Shown: positions 32,801-40,947 of the stretch, piece by piece
How the letters are laid out: each line of letters starts with the position of its first letter
Position numbering within the stretch: the first letter of the stretch is position 1
Source of the DNA: Robiginitomaculum sp.
GTDB lineage: Bacteria; Pseudomonadota; Alphaproteobacteria; Caulobacterales; Maricaulaceae
Direction of reading: 5' to 3'
DNA length: 41,297 bases
Assembly (NCBI GenBank): GCA_026982415.1
Contig: JALSHE010000107.1
Location: 1 to 41,297 of the forward strand
Made by a program: the position numbers and the translations under genes
Notes under the pieces: generated by a model
The model's database searches: none
What the model was told of the DNA's origin: nothing
The model's input: the letters and a program-made list of their open reading frames with translations, nothing else

Positions 32801-33219
32801 TGTATTTACTAGACACCAATGTCATTTCAGAATTAAGAAAGTCTGGCTCTGGTAAGGCGGATAAAAATGTCACCAAATGGGCGAACAAGGTATCAGCATC
32901 AAATCTTTATTTATCCGCCATTACTATTTTAGAATTGGAAACCGGCATATTATTGATCGAAAGGCGAGACGAGGCACAAGGAGCATTGCTCCACACCTGG
33001 ATGGATACACATGTCTTGCCCGCCTTTTTAGATCGCATCATTCCCGTAGATACCGCTGTTGCACAGGCTTGTGCCAAGCTTCATGTTCCTGCCCCCCGGT
33101 CAGACAGAGACGCCCTGATAGTAGCAACGGCATTGGTTCACGGCATGGTGGTCGTGACAAGGAATATTTCAGATTTTGAGCCAACCGGCGTTAAAACACT
33201 CAACCCATGGCAATTATAA
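32800..33219 (+). CDS. PIN-domain toxin (VapC-type RNase)
   Basis: The 139-residue protein has the PIN fold and acidic active-site residues: MYLLDTNVISELRK at the start (Asp5), the ITILELETGI segment (Glu), and SDRDALIVATAL and TRNISDFEPTGV near the end. Such toxins cut RNA, often tRNA, in a Mg2+-dependent manner. It pairs with the Phd-type antitoxin upstream, a combination seen in StbD/FitAB-like modules. Confidence 0.92.
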   Translation: MYLLDTNVISELRKSGSGKADKNVTKWANKVSASNLYLSAITILELETGILLIERRDEAQGALLHTWMDTHVLPAFLDRIIPVDTAVAQACAKLHVPAPRSDRDALIVATALVHGMVVVTRNISDFEPTGVKTLNPWQL

Positions 33220-33268
33220 GATGACAATTAAAAAGGAAACCGTAGAAACCAAACCCCATTAAGTGAAA

Positions 33269-33463
33269 TCACCTTAGCTTTGAGACAGGCTTCTGCATGT
33301 GGTTATCAGGCAAACGGGATTCAACACGGAGGAACCGAAATTGTTTGGTTTCAAGTTCCATCTCTAACCGTTCAAATACGGGCCAGTATTTTTCGCCGTA
33401 AGCATTTATGAGTTTTGCTACGGTTGATAATCCAGCTTCCAGTTCTGATTCCGTTATCGCCAT
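33269..33463 (-). CDS. Small conserved-looking protein downstream of the truncated Fic gene
   Basis: The 64-residue reading frame begins at ATG 33463, sharing one base with the Fic stop (TAATG), which suggests coupling. It is mostly helical (LSTVAKLINAYGEKYWPVFERLEMELE). I do not recognise the family. It may be a Fic partner, but there is no positive evidence. Confidence 0.55.
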   Translation of the reverse strand: MAITESELEAGLSTVAKLINAYGEKYWPVFERLEMELETKQFRFLRVESRLPDNHMQKPVSKLR

Positions 33464-34179
33464 TAAGATTGACGGATAGGTTCTGTTCCTTCGTTTAGAA
33501 CATCTAAATACCGGGCGTAGGCATAGATACGGCCACGATCTTTACCGGTTATTTCAGTGACTATGCCGAGCCGCTGCAAATTGGAAAGCGCGTTATTGGC
33601 GGTCGGAAAACTGGCTTGTGCAAGTTTGGCAATACCTGTGACCGACATAATTGGCCGTTGCTGCATAATGTCGTGTACCTGGTGCGCCGTAGGAGCCGCC
33701 CGCTTGAGGGTGTTGATCTTTAGCGTATCACTGGCAAAAATTTCGGATATTGTTCTGGCAGCCTGATGAGCCTGCTTTGCAACATCCCGCACACCTGACA
33801 AGAAAAACTCAAGCCACACTTTCCACCGCCCGTGCTCGCGCACTTCATTGAGCAAAGCATAATATGTTGCTCTATGGGTTTTTAAATACAGGCTGAGATA
33901 TAACAATGGTTCTTCCAATATACCTTCCGCGCAAAGATACAAAGTGATCAGCAAGCGGCCAAGTCTGCCATTTCCGTCAAGAAATGGATGTATTGTTTCA
34001 AACTGTAAATGGGCAATGCCGGCTTTAACAAGGGGCGAGAGCTTATCGTCCTTACTGTGCAAAAACTTTTCAAGATTTGCCATGAGATCAAGGACGGATT
34101 CCGGCGGCGGCGGAACAAAAATAGCATTACCGGGACGTGCCCCACCTACCCGATTATTGGGGAGTGCCTCATTCATCAC
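33463..34179 (-). CDS. Fic-domain protein lacking the N-terminal region
   Basis: The 238-residue frame (GTG 34179 or ATG 34176) has an intact Fic active site HPFLDGNGRLGR (64-75), which transfers AMP or another nucleotide moiety to proteins, and a C-terminal winged helix (TAHQVHDIMQQRPIMSVTG, FPTANNALSNLQRLGIV). Full-length relatives (~370 aa) have a further N-terminal domain of about 130 residues with the inhibitory helix (S/T)xxxE(G/N); this gene begins at VGGARPGNA, so that domain is missing. No coding remnant of it is seen upstream. It is either a 5'-deleted gene or a form freed from self-inhibition. The ribosome site is weak. Confidence 0.8.
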   Translation of the reverse strand: MMNEALPNNRVGGARPGNAIFVPPPPESVLDLMANLEKFLHSKDDKLSPLVKAGIAHLQFETIHPFLDGNGRLGRLLITLYLCAEGILEEPLLYLSLYLKTHRATYYALLNEVREHGRWKVWLEFFLSGVRDVAKQAHQAARTISEIFASDTLKINTLKRAAPTAHQVHDIMQQRPIMSVTGIAKLAQASFPTANNALSNLQRLGIVTEITGKDRGRIYAYARYLDVLNEGTEPIRQS

Positions 34180-34316
34180 TTATCTTTCAACATTAGAACG
34201 TTTTCGATGCACTAGTTTTTATTCATTCTCCTTTCTATTGGTCACCAAACAAGCAAAGTATTAGGCTGCAAGACGCTTTGTCTTTTGGTCTACAGCGTTT
34301 AGCATCTCTATTCGCC

Positions 34317-34327
34317 GCATTTAATGC
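34317..34327. promoter_or_regulatory. Operator candidate GCATTTAATGC
   Basis: Perfect 11-base palindrome upstream of the Fic gene, followed by AGA. A near copy lies 55 bases further on. Confidence 0.5.
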
Positions 34328-34371
34328 AGAGAATAATGCTTGCGGTGCGGTGATTAGTCTTTATATTCACG

Positions 34372-34382
34372 GCATATAATGC
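34372..34382. promoter_or_regulatory. Operator candidate GCATATAATGC overlapping a TATAAT-like -10
   Basis: Palindromic GCAT-N3-ATGC followed by GGAGA, 10 bases before the Fic GTG start. Together with 34317-34327 it gives the consensus GCATNTAATGC, likely autoregulatory. Confidence 0.5.
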
Positions 34383-34392
34383 GGAGATTAAG

Positions 34393-35505
34393 GTGTATAT
34401 TCATCAGGACAATGCTTGGCCTAATTTTTATTGGGATGACAAACGGCTGACAGAACGGCTTGCTTCGGTGCGGCATCGGCAGGGGCGGTTGATTGGCCGT
34501 ATGGAAGCACTTGGGTTTGACCTACGGGCAGAAGCCGTATTGCACACGCTGACCGAAGATGTGCTTAAATCGAGTGAGATCGAGGGTGAGGTGCTGGATA
34601 AGGAACAAGTGCGCTCGTCTGTTGCTCGCCGCCTTGGGATGGATATAGCTGGCCTCACGCCTTCGGAACGTCATGTGGACGGGGTTGTGGAAATGATGCT
34701 CGACGTAACACAAAAATATGACCAGCCCCTAACTGATGAACGCCTGTATGATTGGCACGCCGCCTTGTTCCCGACAGGGCGAAGCGGCATGAGTAAAATC
34801 ACCGTTGGCGCATGGCGAACAGATAGCGGCGGTCCGATGCAGGTCGTATCAGGCGCAATAGGCCGCGAGCGGGTTCACTACGAAGCCCCCGCCGCAAAGC
34901 GCCTTAAAAAAGAAATGAAGGCATTTCTAAAATGGCTCAATAATAATAAAAGGGGCAATGGCAGCATGGATTTGGTCGTCAAATCTGCGGTTGCCCATTT
35001 ATGGTTCGTCACACTGCATCCGTTCGATGATGGCAATGGCCGCATTGCTCGTGCCATCTCTGACCAAGCCCTCGCCCGCTCTGAACAAAGCGCCAACCGC
35101 TTTTACAGTATGTCGAGCCAAATCCTCGAAGACCGCAAAGCCTATTACAACATTCTTGAAAGTACTCAAAAGGGCGGGCTTGATATAACGGCTTGGCTCG
35201 AATGGTATCTAGGCTGTCTTGACCGCGCCTTTGACGGCGCAGAAGTTATCCTCGGCAAAGTAATACAAAAGGCCAATTTCTGGCAAATCAATAGAAGCCG
35301 CACATTCAACGACCGCCAAACCAAAGTGCTCAACCGTTTACTTGACGGCTTCGAAGGAAAACTAACCTCATCCAAATGGGCCAAGCTAACCAAATGCTCC
35401 CAAGACACAGCCTTACGCGATATAAATGATCTGCTGGCGCAAGGCGTTCTGATGAAAGAAGTAGGCGGTGGACGGAGTACGAGTTATGCTTTGGCAGAAT
35501 TATAG
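34393..35505 (+). CDS. Full-length Fic-family protein with DUF4172 N-terminus
   Basis: GTG 34393 has GGAG six bases upstream. The 370-residue protein has the DUF4172 N-terminal domain (MYIHQDNAWPNFYWDD), the inhibitory motif S60-S61-E62-I63-E64-G65 (SSEIEG), the Fic catalytic loop HPFDDGNGRIAR at 209-220, and a C-terminal winged helix (KLTSSKWAKLTKCSQDTALR, DINDLLAQGVL). The inhibitory helix sits in the N-terminus (class II Fic), so the enzyme should be self-inhibited until activated. The wHTH and the two palindromes upstream suggest autoregulation. Target protein unknown. Confidence 0.92.
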   Translation: MYIHQDNAWPNFYWDDKRLTERLASVRHRQGRLIGRMEALGFDLRAEAVLHTLTEDVLKSSEIEGEVLDKEQVRSSVARRLGMDIAGLTPSERHVDGVVEMMLDVTQKYDQPLTDERLYDWHAALFPTGRSGMSKITVGAWRTDSGGPMQVVSGAIGRERVHYEAPAAKRLKKEMKAFLKWLNNNKRGNGSMDLVVKSAVAHLWFVTLHPFDDGNGRIARAISDQALARSEQSANRFYSMSSQILEDRKAYYNILESTQKGGLDITAWLEWYLGCLDRAFDGAEVILGKVIQKANFWQINRSRTFNDRQTKVLNRLLDGFEGKLTSSKWAKLTKCSQDTALRDINDLLAQGVLMKEVGGGRSTSYALAEL

Positions 35506-35519
35506 TAAAGGAAGTGAAA

Positions 35520-35570
35520 ATGGTAGAATTAACTCAGGAACAACTGCGTTTTCTTCGATCTCACAAGATT
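35520..35570 (+). pseudogene. 5' remnant of a gene cut by an IS3 element
   Basis: AAGGAAG and ATG at 35520 open a frame reading MVELTQEQLRFLRSHKI, which then runs into the IS3 fragment and stops at 35621. The start resembles N-termini of a small conserved alphaproteobacterial protein, but the identity is uncertain. Confidence 0.4.
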
Positions 35571-35826
35571 CAAAGATGCCGATGTCAAAATATCCATGGA
35601 CGGCAAAGGCCGCTGGATTGATAACCGGATGATCGAGCGGCTCTGGCGGTCACTGAAATATGAATGCGTATATTTGCGCGCCTTTGAAACTGGCCAACAA
35701 GCCAAGCGGGATATTGGCGAGTGGATAACCTATTACAACACCGAACGCCCTCATTCAACGCACGGCATATTGACACCAGGCGAAGCCTATGACATGAAAA
35801 CACAACCAGAGAAATTGGCAGCATAA
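35566..35826 (+). pseudogene. C-terminal fragment of an IS3-family transposase (OrfB)
   Basis: About 80 residues from KDADVKIS to EKLAA match the end of IS3-family OrfB: SMDGKGRWIDNRMIERLWRS, LKYECVYLRAFETGQQAK, then YYNTERPHSTHGILTPGEAY. The final catalytic Glu segment (the E of DDE) lies in ERLWRSLKYE-type context. The upstream OrfA and most of OrfB are absent, so the element is dead. Confidence 0.85.
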
Positions 35827-35861
35827 TGATAACAGCAATTCACCTTATTTAAGCTGCCACA

Positions 35862-35885
35862 TGGTCCAAATTATAGGACCACCTC
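35862..35885. mobile_element. Probable right end of the IS3 remnant
   Basis: TGGTCC-N8-GGACCA, followed by CCTC, lies 36 bases after the transposase stop, as expected of an IS3-type terminal inverted repeat. No matching left end was seen. Confidence 0.5.
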
Positions 35886-35903
35886 TTAATATATGAGGGA
35901 AAA

Positions 35904-36782
35904 ATGACTAAAACCTGCGCCGCTACAGAACAATTTCCTACTAATCTCAATCGAGACTTAACAACACAGGAACTCCAGTCATATCATGATGATGGCGCTG
36001 TTGTTCTTAGGAATGTTGTGCCCATGGTCTGGATTGAGCATATGCGAAAAGCCATTCAGTTGATTTTAGACAACCCAGGCGATGCGTCTATGGAGTACAC
36101 CCCTAAAAACAGCAAGGGGCGGTATTATGGTGATTTTTTCATTTGGCTTCGCAATAATGATTTTCGCGCGTTTATACAAAACTCTGCATTGCCTGAGATA
36201 GCAGCGAAGGTATTCGGCAGCGAACGCGTTCAGTTTTTTTATGATCAGTTGCTGGTTAAAGAACCCGGTACACGGGAGGAAACGCCTTGGCATCAAGACC
36301 TGCCATACTGGCCGGTTCGGGGGCAAGATATATTGTCTTTGTGGGTACCCTTTGATCACGCCAATAAGCAGTCCGGTGTTGTTCACTACCTAAAAGGGTC
36401 GCATAAATGGGGAAAAAAATATGCACCGAGTGCATTTTCCAAAGATTCCGGGTTTGATGAGACTTATGCAAAAATGGGGCTGGAGCCATTGCCCGATATG
36501 GAAGCTCTCATAAAAAAACATGAGGTTATGTGTTGGGATGTGGAGCCGGGTGATATTATTTTGCATCACCCGCTCACTCTGCATTATGCGCCTGGAAATA
36601 GCTCTAAAACGGGGCGCAGGCGGGGTCTTGCTCTCCGGTATTTGGGCGATGATGCAGTCTATGACGACCGACCGGGCACCTTTATGGAGAACCCCAAGAT
36701 ACAGGCCATTCTGCCAAAATTTTCGGTCAGTGATGGTGATAAATTACCTGAAAGCTTATTCCCGACTGTTTGGCCGCGCTGA
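35904..36782 (+). CDS. Phytanoyl-CoA dioxygenase (PhyH) family Fe(II)/2-oxoglutarate enzyme
   Basis: The 292-residue protein has the PhyH core: LTTQELQSYHDDGAVVLRNV at the start, the iron ligands H-x-D in TPWHQDLPYWPVRG and a distal His in ILHHPLTLHYAPGN, and the 2OG-binding Arg in RRRGLALRYLG. GAGGG precedes the ATG. It hydroxylates a small molecule in the cytosol; the substrate cannot be deduced. It converges on the M19 dipeptidase gene with 27 bases between, and borders the IS scar. Confidence 0.9.
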   Translation: MTKTCAATEQFPTNLNRDLTTQELQSYHDDGAVVLRNVVPMVWIEHMRKAIQLILDNPGDASMEYTPKNSKGRYYGDFFIWLRNNDFRAFIQNSALPEIAAKVFGSERVQFFYDQLLVKEPGTREETPWHQDLPYWPVRGQDILSLWVPFDHANKQSGVVHYLKGSHKWGKKYAPSAFSKDSGFDETYAKMGLEPLPDMEALIKKHEVMCWDVEPGDIILHHPLTLHYAPGNSSKTGRRRGLALRYLGDDAVYDDRPGTFMENPKIQAILPKFSVSDGDKLPESLFPTVWPR

Positions 36783-36809
36783 TCAATTTCGGTTGAATTC
36801 AAATGAAGT

Positions 36810-37955
36810 TTAATTGCCTGTAACGGCTTTAAGAACGCGAAGTCCATTTCCACCAATTATCTTGGCGACTTCATCTTCACGCAGTCCTCGTTGTAATAGG
36901 CGCATCACAACAAGGGGAAAATCTGCATAATCATCCCAAACCGGCTTATAATTAGCGTCCATGTCTGTACCGATACCCACATGGTCAATGCCAACTATAT
37001 CCACAAGCTCTAATATCCGCGTGATCATACCGTCCATGGTAGATATTCCAATACCCGCCGGCCAAGAACCGATAATACCGCCTGCTTGCGCAATGCGAAG
37101 AGCCAAGTCTTTAGTAATGAACCTTGGCATGACTTGGTCACTTTTTAATATATGCGTATGGGAACATATGATGGGGTGTTCGGAAATATCTATAATTTGC
37201 GAAAGGCTGGCAAGTGAAGCATGGGCACCGTCTATAACTATGCCAAGGGTATTCATCGCTTTAATAATCGCTTTGCCTTGATCCGTTAGTCCGTTGTGGA
37301 CAGGCGTGGCCGTCATCATATCACCAATTTCGTTGTGGTGATAATGCATGGGATTTATCACCCGCACACCATCTCCGTAACACAAACGAAGTTTTTCAAC
37401 ACTTCCCTCTAGAAAATCGCCGCCCTCAACACCTAAAAGCATGGCGGTGTTTTTATTTTTGCGTGCTTGCAAAATATCTTCGCTGTTTAAAGCGCGAACG
37501 ACTAATTCTCTGTCCGCCAAGGCTTGTAAATTCTGTATTTGAGTTTGGTAGCTGGCCCAAGCCTCGCCGACTTCATACTTACGCACGGCCACTAGGCCCT
37601 TGCCTTTGACTAGACTTAGAATTTGGAAGTCTGAAACGGCACAAAAAGTGACAGCGTTCATGCCGCCAGTTTTCATGCCAGCAATAGCCTTGTTTTCAAA
37701 TGCCCCCCTTACTGCGTAAAGCTTCATCACGCCCTTTAGGCCACTTGCATCCTTAACGAAGGTGCGCCCGGGGTGAGCATGGAGATCAAAGCTCGGATGT
37801 TTGGCTATTAATTCTTTGGCTTTAACAAGTAAATCAGGGTCAGGTTCAAAACCAAGGATTATCGGTTTTGGCTTCATCTTGAAATATAGGCCAAGGCCGA
37901 TTGCGCTAAGGACGCCCGCGCCTCCTACTAAAATTTTCCGGCGTGTAACTCCCAC
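36810..37955 (-). CDS. M19 (renal-dipeptidase-like) metallopeptidase with Tat-like signal
   Basis: GTG 37955 has GGAG six bases upstream and starts a Tat-like signal (TRRKILVGGAG); the TTG at 37976 is less likely. The 381-residue protein has M19 motifs: GVEGGDFLEG (bridging Glu), INPMHYHHNEIGD, IDGAHAS and ICSHTH (two His ligands), and GIGTDMD. The first ligand motif, normally HxD, is HAH (FDLHAHPG). It should hydrolyse dipeptides or a related amide in the periplasm. It shares the strand with the TonB receptor and MarR genes (39 bases after the receptor). Confidence 0.85.
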   Translation of the reverse strand: MGVTRRKILVGGAGVLSAIGLGLYFKMKPKPIILGFEPDPDLLVKAKELIAKHPSFDLHAHPGRTFVKDASGLKGVMKLYAVRGAFENKAIAGMKTGGMNAVTFCAVSDFQILSLVKGKGLVAVRKYEVGEAWASYQTQIQNLQALADRELVVRALNSEDILQARKNKNTAMLLGVEGGDFLEGSVEKLRLCYGDGVRVINPMHYHHNEIGDMMTATPVHNGLTDQGKAIIKAMNTLGIVIDGAHASLASLSQIIDISEHPIICSHTHILKSDQVMPRFITKDLALRIAQAGGIIGSWPAGIGISTMDGMITRILELVDIVGIDHVGIGTDMDANYKPVWDDYADFPLVVMRLLQRGLREDEVAKIIGGNGLRVLKAVTGN

Positions 37956-37994
37956 TTCAGACTCCAATATAATCAATAATAAAGACGTGAATAG

Positions 37995-40262
37995 TTAGAA
38001 CTTATAGCGTGCTGTCACGCCCCATTCACGCGGGTTTCGGGACCAGGAAAGGGCATTAAAAGCTTGAAACCCAATGACGGGAATAGCTGGATTGACCAAG
38101 CTATTGGCTGTGTCAAACCGTGAAGCCTGGTTGGGAATAAACACCCCTGTGACCGCACTGTCTTCTTCAAACAGATTGTCAACCCATACTAATAGTTCCC
38201 AAGTGTCTCCCTCAATACCTGTGCGTAGGTTAATGAGTGTTGTATCACCGGAAAACGCTTGATCGGTTTGCACAATATTTTGGTCCGACTGATAAGCAAA
38301 GTCGGCGCGGGACTTCCAGTTGAGGTTTGAACTGACCGGGCGGCTATATTGCAAAGACGCATTTGCCGTGATTTCAGAAACATATTGCAAACGGTTGCCG
38401 TCAAGCACCGGGTTGCCGCCAAGAGCCGCGATTGCGCCAAATGTATAGCTATCATAAGACGAGTCCGTGTAAGCAAATCCGCCCGTAAAGTCTAATCCAT
38501 CAGCAAGCCGTGCGCGCATTTCTGCTTCAAAACCCTGAACAGATGTTTGCCCAGCATTGGCATTTAGCACCGCAAAGGTTTGACCAAGAGCGCGAACGAT
38601 TTGATCATTCCAATCGATTTTAAATGCAGCTAAATTCAATGTCGCATTATTGGAAATTCTGGTTTTTAAACCGACTTCATAGTTCCAGCTTTTTTCTGGC
38701 GCATATGTTCGTTCACTGTCCAAAATGGCTCCTGCAGTTGTAACAACATTAAAACCGCCCGCCTTTACGGCTTTGGAAACACTACCGTAAAGCAAGGTAC
38801 TATCGTTCATTTGATAGTCCAAAGTAAACCTGGGAACAAAATTATCAAATGTAGCTTCTTGATCAAAAGTTGCGCTCGCCAATGTCAATGGGTTCGTGTC
38901 AACGGCTATGGCTCGCTTCTTCTCGCTCGTCCAACGCCCTTCGATCGTTGCTGTCAGTTGGTCGGTTATATCTAGATTGGTAGAACCAAAGATAGCAAAA
39001 CTTTCGGTTTGCTCGTTCGTGTTATTAATAATGCCCGCAGGAAGCAAGCCACCAAGTGGAGAAGGGGCTAGAGCTGTTGCCAAGCCAAGTGCGCCATCAA
39101 CAAATGTGTCTACTGTGTCGGTAGTAGAATCAAGATCATAGTAATAAACCCCAGCCATCCAGCCTAGTTTTTTATCGGTCGGCGAGTTTACGCGCAGTTC
39201 TTGGGAAAATTCTTTTTGGGCAATAGCTTGCGTTGTGTAGCGGATAGACCTTGCTTCGTAATCATTATCCGTGGCGTTATCTACATCAAGGTTATTATAT
39301 CCTGTTATAGAGGTGAGTGTATAGCCATTTGACAAATCATATTCGGCACTAAGAGACAGTATTAAATTGTCTCGATTATTGTGGCCAGGCGTTACCGCAA
39401 ACCCGGTTCTGAAACTCGGGATTTCGCCTTCAAACAACTGGAAAGCCGGTGGTAACGGGGCAGGTGTCGGGTTGGCCAATGATGCGTTGCTGACGAGGAA
39501 CCTTGCGGGGTCGTCTCCGTCTCTTGTCGCGTCAAACCCCACGCGGGCAACGACTTCTAAATTTTCGCTCGGTGTAAACATGAGAGCGCCTGTTAGAATT
39601 GTGCTTTCACGTTCATCCAAATTCCCCCCCGTAAGCTCATTGGTAAAAAACCCGCTGCGTTTCGAATACAAACCGCCCAGTTGAAAATACACACTGTCTT
39701 CGGCAATAGGGCCGCTTATATTGCCACGGACTTCATAATGCCCTCCATTGCCTGCCGTCACTTCCGCTTGTCCTGACATTTCGTTGCCGGGCTTTTTTGT
39801 GACAAAATTAACAGCCCCTGCAAATGTATTTCGACCGTAAAGTGCACTTTGTGGGCCTTTGGCAATTTCTACGCGTTCAATGTTACCGCCAAGCATAGCG
39901 TCCATAATGCTTCGTGATGATTGATAAACACCGTCAACAAAAAAGCCGACATTAGGCTCCCCAATCGTCGTTGATTGTCCGCGAATAACGGGTGTGGATC
40001 CACCACCCCCAAATAAAGGAGCGAATGTAAAGCCTGGCGTTAGCAAGGCGATGTCTTCAACATTGTTAATCCCGGCATTTTGAATATCAACGGCAGTAAA
40101 GGCGGTGATTGCCAAAGGTACTGATTGTAAGGTTTCAGATTTTTTACGGGCGGTTACGATAATTTCGTCCGTAACTTCCTGAGCCTGCACAACCGAGCCA
40201 GAAACAGCCAGCAGACTGATTGCCACGCTATTAAGGATTGTTTTTTTATAAGAATTTTGCAT
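37995..40262 (-). CDS. TonB-dependent outer-membrane receptor
   Basis: The 755-residue protein has a signal peptide (to ~27, VVQAQ), a TonB box (DEIIVTA), a plug (LQSVPLAITAFTAVDIQNAG, RGQSTTIGEPNVGFFVDGVY, IERVEIAKGPQSALYGRNTF) and a 22-stranded barrel ending WGVTARYKF. It imports a siderophore, carbohydrate or other large nutrient; the substrate is unknown. GGAGG precedes the ATG. The MarR gene lies 44 bases upstream and the dipeptidase follows, suggesting one operon. Confidence 0.95.
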   Translation of the reverse strand: MQNSYKKTILNSVAISLLAVSGSVVQAQEVTDEIIVTARKKSETLQSVPLAITAFTAVDIQNAGINNVEDIALLTPGFTFAPLFGGGGSTPVIRGQSTTIGEPNVGFFVDGVYQSSRSIMDAMLGGNIERVEIAKGPQSALYGRNTFAGAVNFVTKKPGNEMSGQAEVTAGNGGHYEVRGNISGPIAEDSVYFQLGGLYSKRSGFFTNELTGGNLDERESTILTGALMFTPSENLEVVARVGFDATRDGDDPARFLVSNASLANPTPAPLPPAFQLFEGEIPSFRTGFAVTPGHNNRDNLILSLSAEYDLSNGYTLTSITGYNNLDVDNATDNDYEARSIRYTTQAIAQKEFSQELRVNSPTDKKLGWMAGVYYYDLDSTTDTVDTFVDGALGLATALAPSPLGGLLPAGIINNTNEQTESFAIFGSTNLDITDQLTATIEGRWTSEKKRAIAVDTNPLTLASATFDQEATFDNFVPRFTLDYQMNDSTLLYGSVSKAVKAGGFNVVTTAGAILDSERTYAPEKSWNYEVGLKTRISNNATLNLAAFKIDWNDQIVRALGQTFAVLNANAGQTSVQGFEAEMRARLADGLDFTGGFAYTDSSYDSYTFGAIAALGGNPVLDGNRLQYVSEITANASLQYSRPVSSNLNWKSRADFAYQSDQNIVQTDQAFSGDTTLINLRTGIEGDTWELLVWVDNLFEEDSAVTGVFIPNQASRFDTANSLVNPAIPVIGFQAFNALSWSRNPREWGVTARYKF

Positions 40263-40306
40263 TTAAGCCCTCCATTTTGCTTTGTTTATTATTATTAATT
40301 TGGGTT

Positions 40307-40834
40307 TTATTCCCATTCATCATGTTCAATCCTTTGCTCCGCAAAGAATTTATCAATTTTGTCGAACGCATTGAAAAGAGCTTGCCTTTCTTGTGGATTG
40401 AGGCAGGCTTCAATTTCAAGCGCGAATTTTTTCCGGTCAGGAGCAATTTCGTCGTGGGCATCGGCACCCTTTTGGGTCAGCATAACCAGCAATTTTCGTC
40501 GGTCACGTTTTGAGCGGCGCGCTTCAATTAAACCAGATTTCACCAAAGACTTTACTGCCCGGGATATTGTTGCCTGATCCAGACCCATAGCATCTGCAAT
40601 TTCGCTATTTGTATGTGGCCCGCATGATGCCAGAAAGGACAATATTCGCCAATCCCGCACAGGTATGCCAACATTGCCGACTTTCACTTTCCCGCGATAA
40701 GCAAGGTTCAAAGTCAGCATAAAGGCTCGGTAGGGTAAATACTGATCTAGATCGAGCGCATGCCGCACCGTCACTCCTTTTGGGAATTTACGTATACGTT
40801 TAGGCGGCATCGGAAATTGAACAAGTTTCACCAT
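40307..40834 (-). CDS. MarR-family transcriptional regulator
   Basis: The 175-residue protein has the MarR winged helix: IPVRDWRILSFLASCGPHTN, SEIADAMGLDQATISRAVKS and the wing LIEARRSKRDRRKLLVMLTQ. AGGGGA precedes the ATG. It is divergent from the RidA-like gene over a 113-bp gap holding a perfect palindrome, so it likely represses both directions until a small-molecule ligand binds. Confidence 0.93.
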   Translation of the reverse strand: MVKLVQFPMPPKRIRKFPKGVTVRHALDLDQYLPYRAFMLTLNLAYRGKVKVGNVGIPVRDWRILSFLASCGPHTNSEIADAMGLDQATISRAVKSLVKSGLIEARRSKRDRRKLLVMLTQKGADAHDEIAPDRKKFALEIEACLNPQERQALFNAFDKIDKFFAEQRIEHDEWE

Positions 40835-40884
40835 AGCTTTCCCCTAGTCAAATACTGGCAGTATATGCAATAGCAGATTAACCG

Positions 40885-40896
40885 TTGCATATGCAA
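40885..40896. promoter_or_regulatory. MarR operator candidate TTGCATATGCAA
   Basis: Perfect 12-base palindrome in the divergent MarR/RidA gap. A related half-site TATATGCAAT lies at 40861-40870. Confidence 0.65.
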
Positions 40897-40947
40897 GCAT
40901 TTTATTGCTATTACAATTTGATGGAAAGCAATTAAGGTTGATATGAT

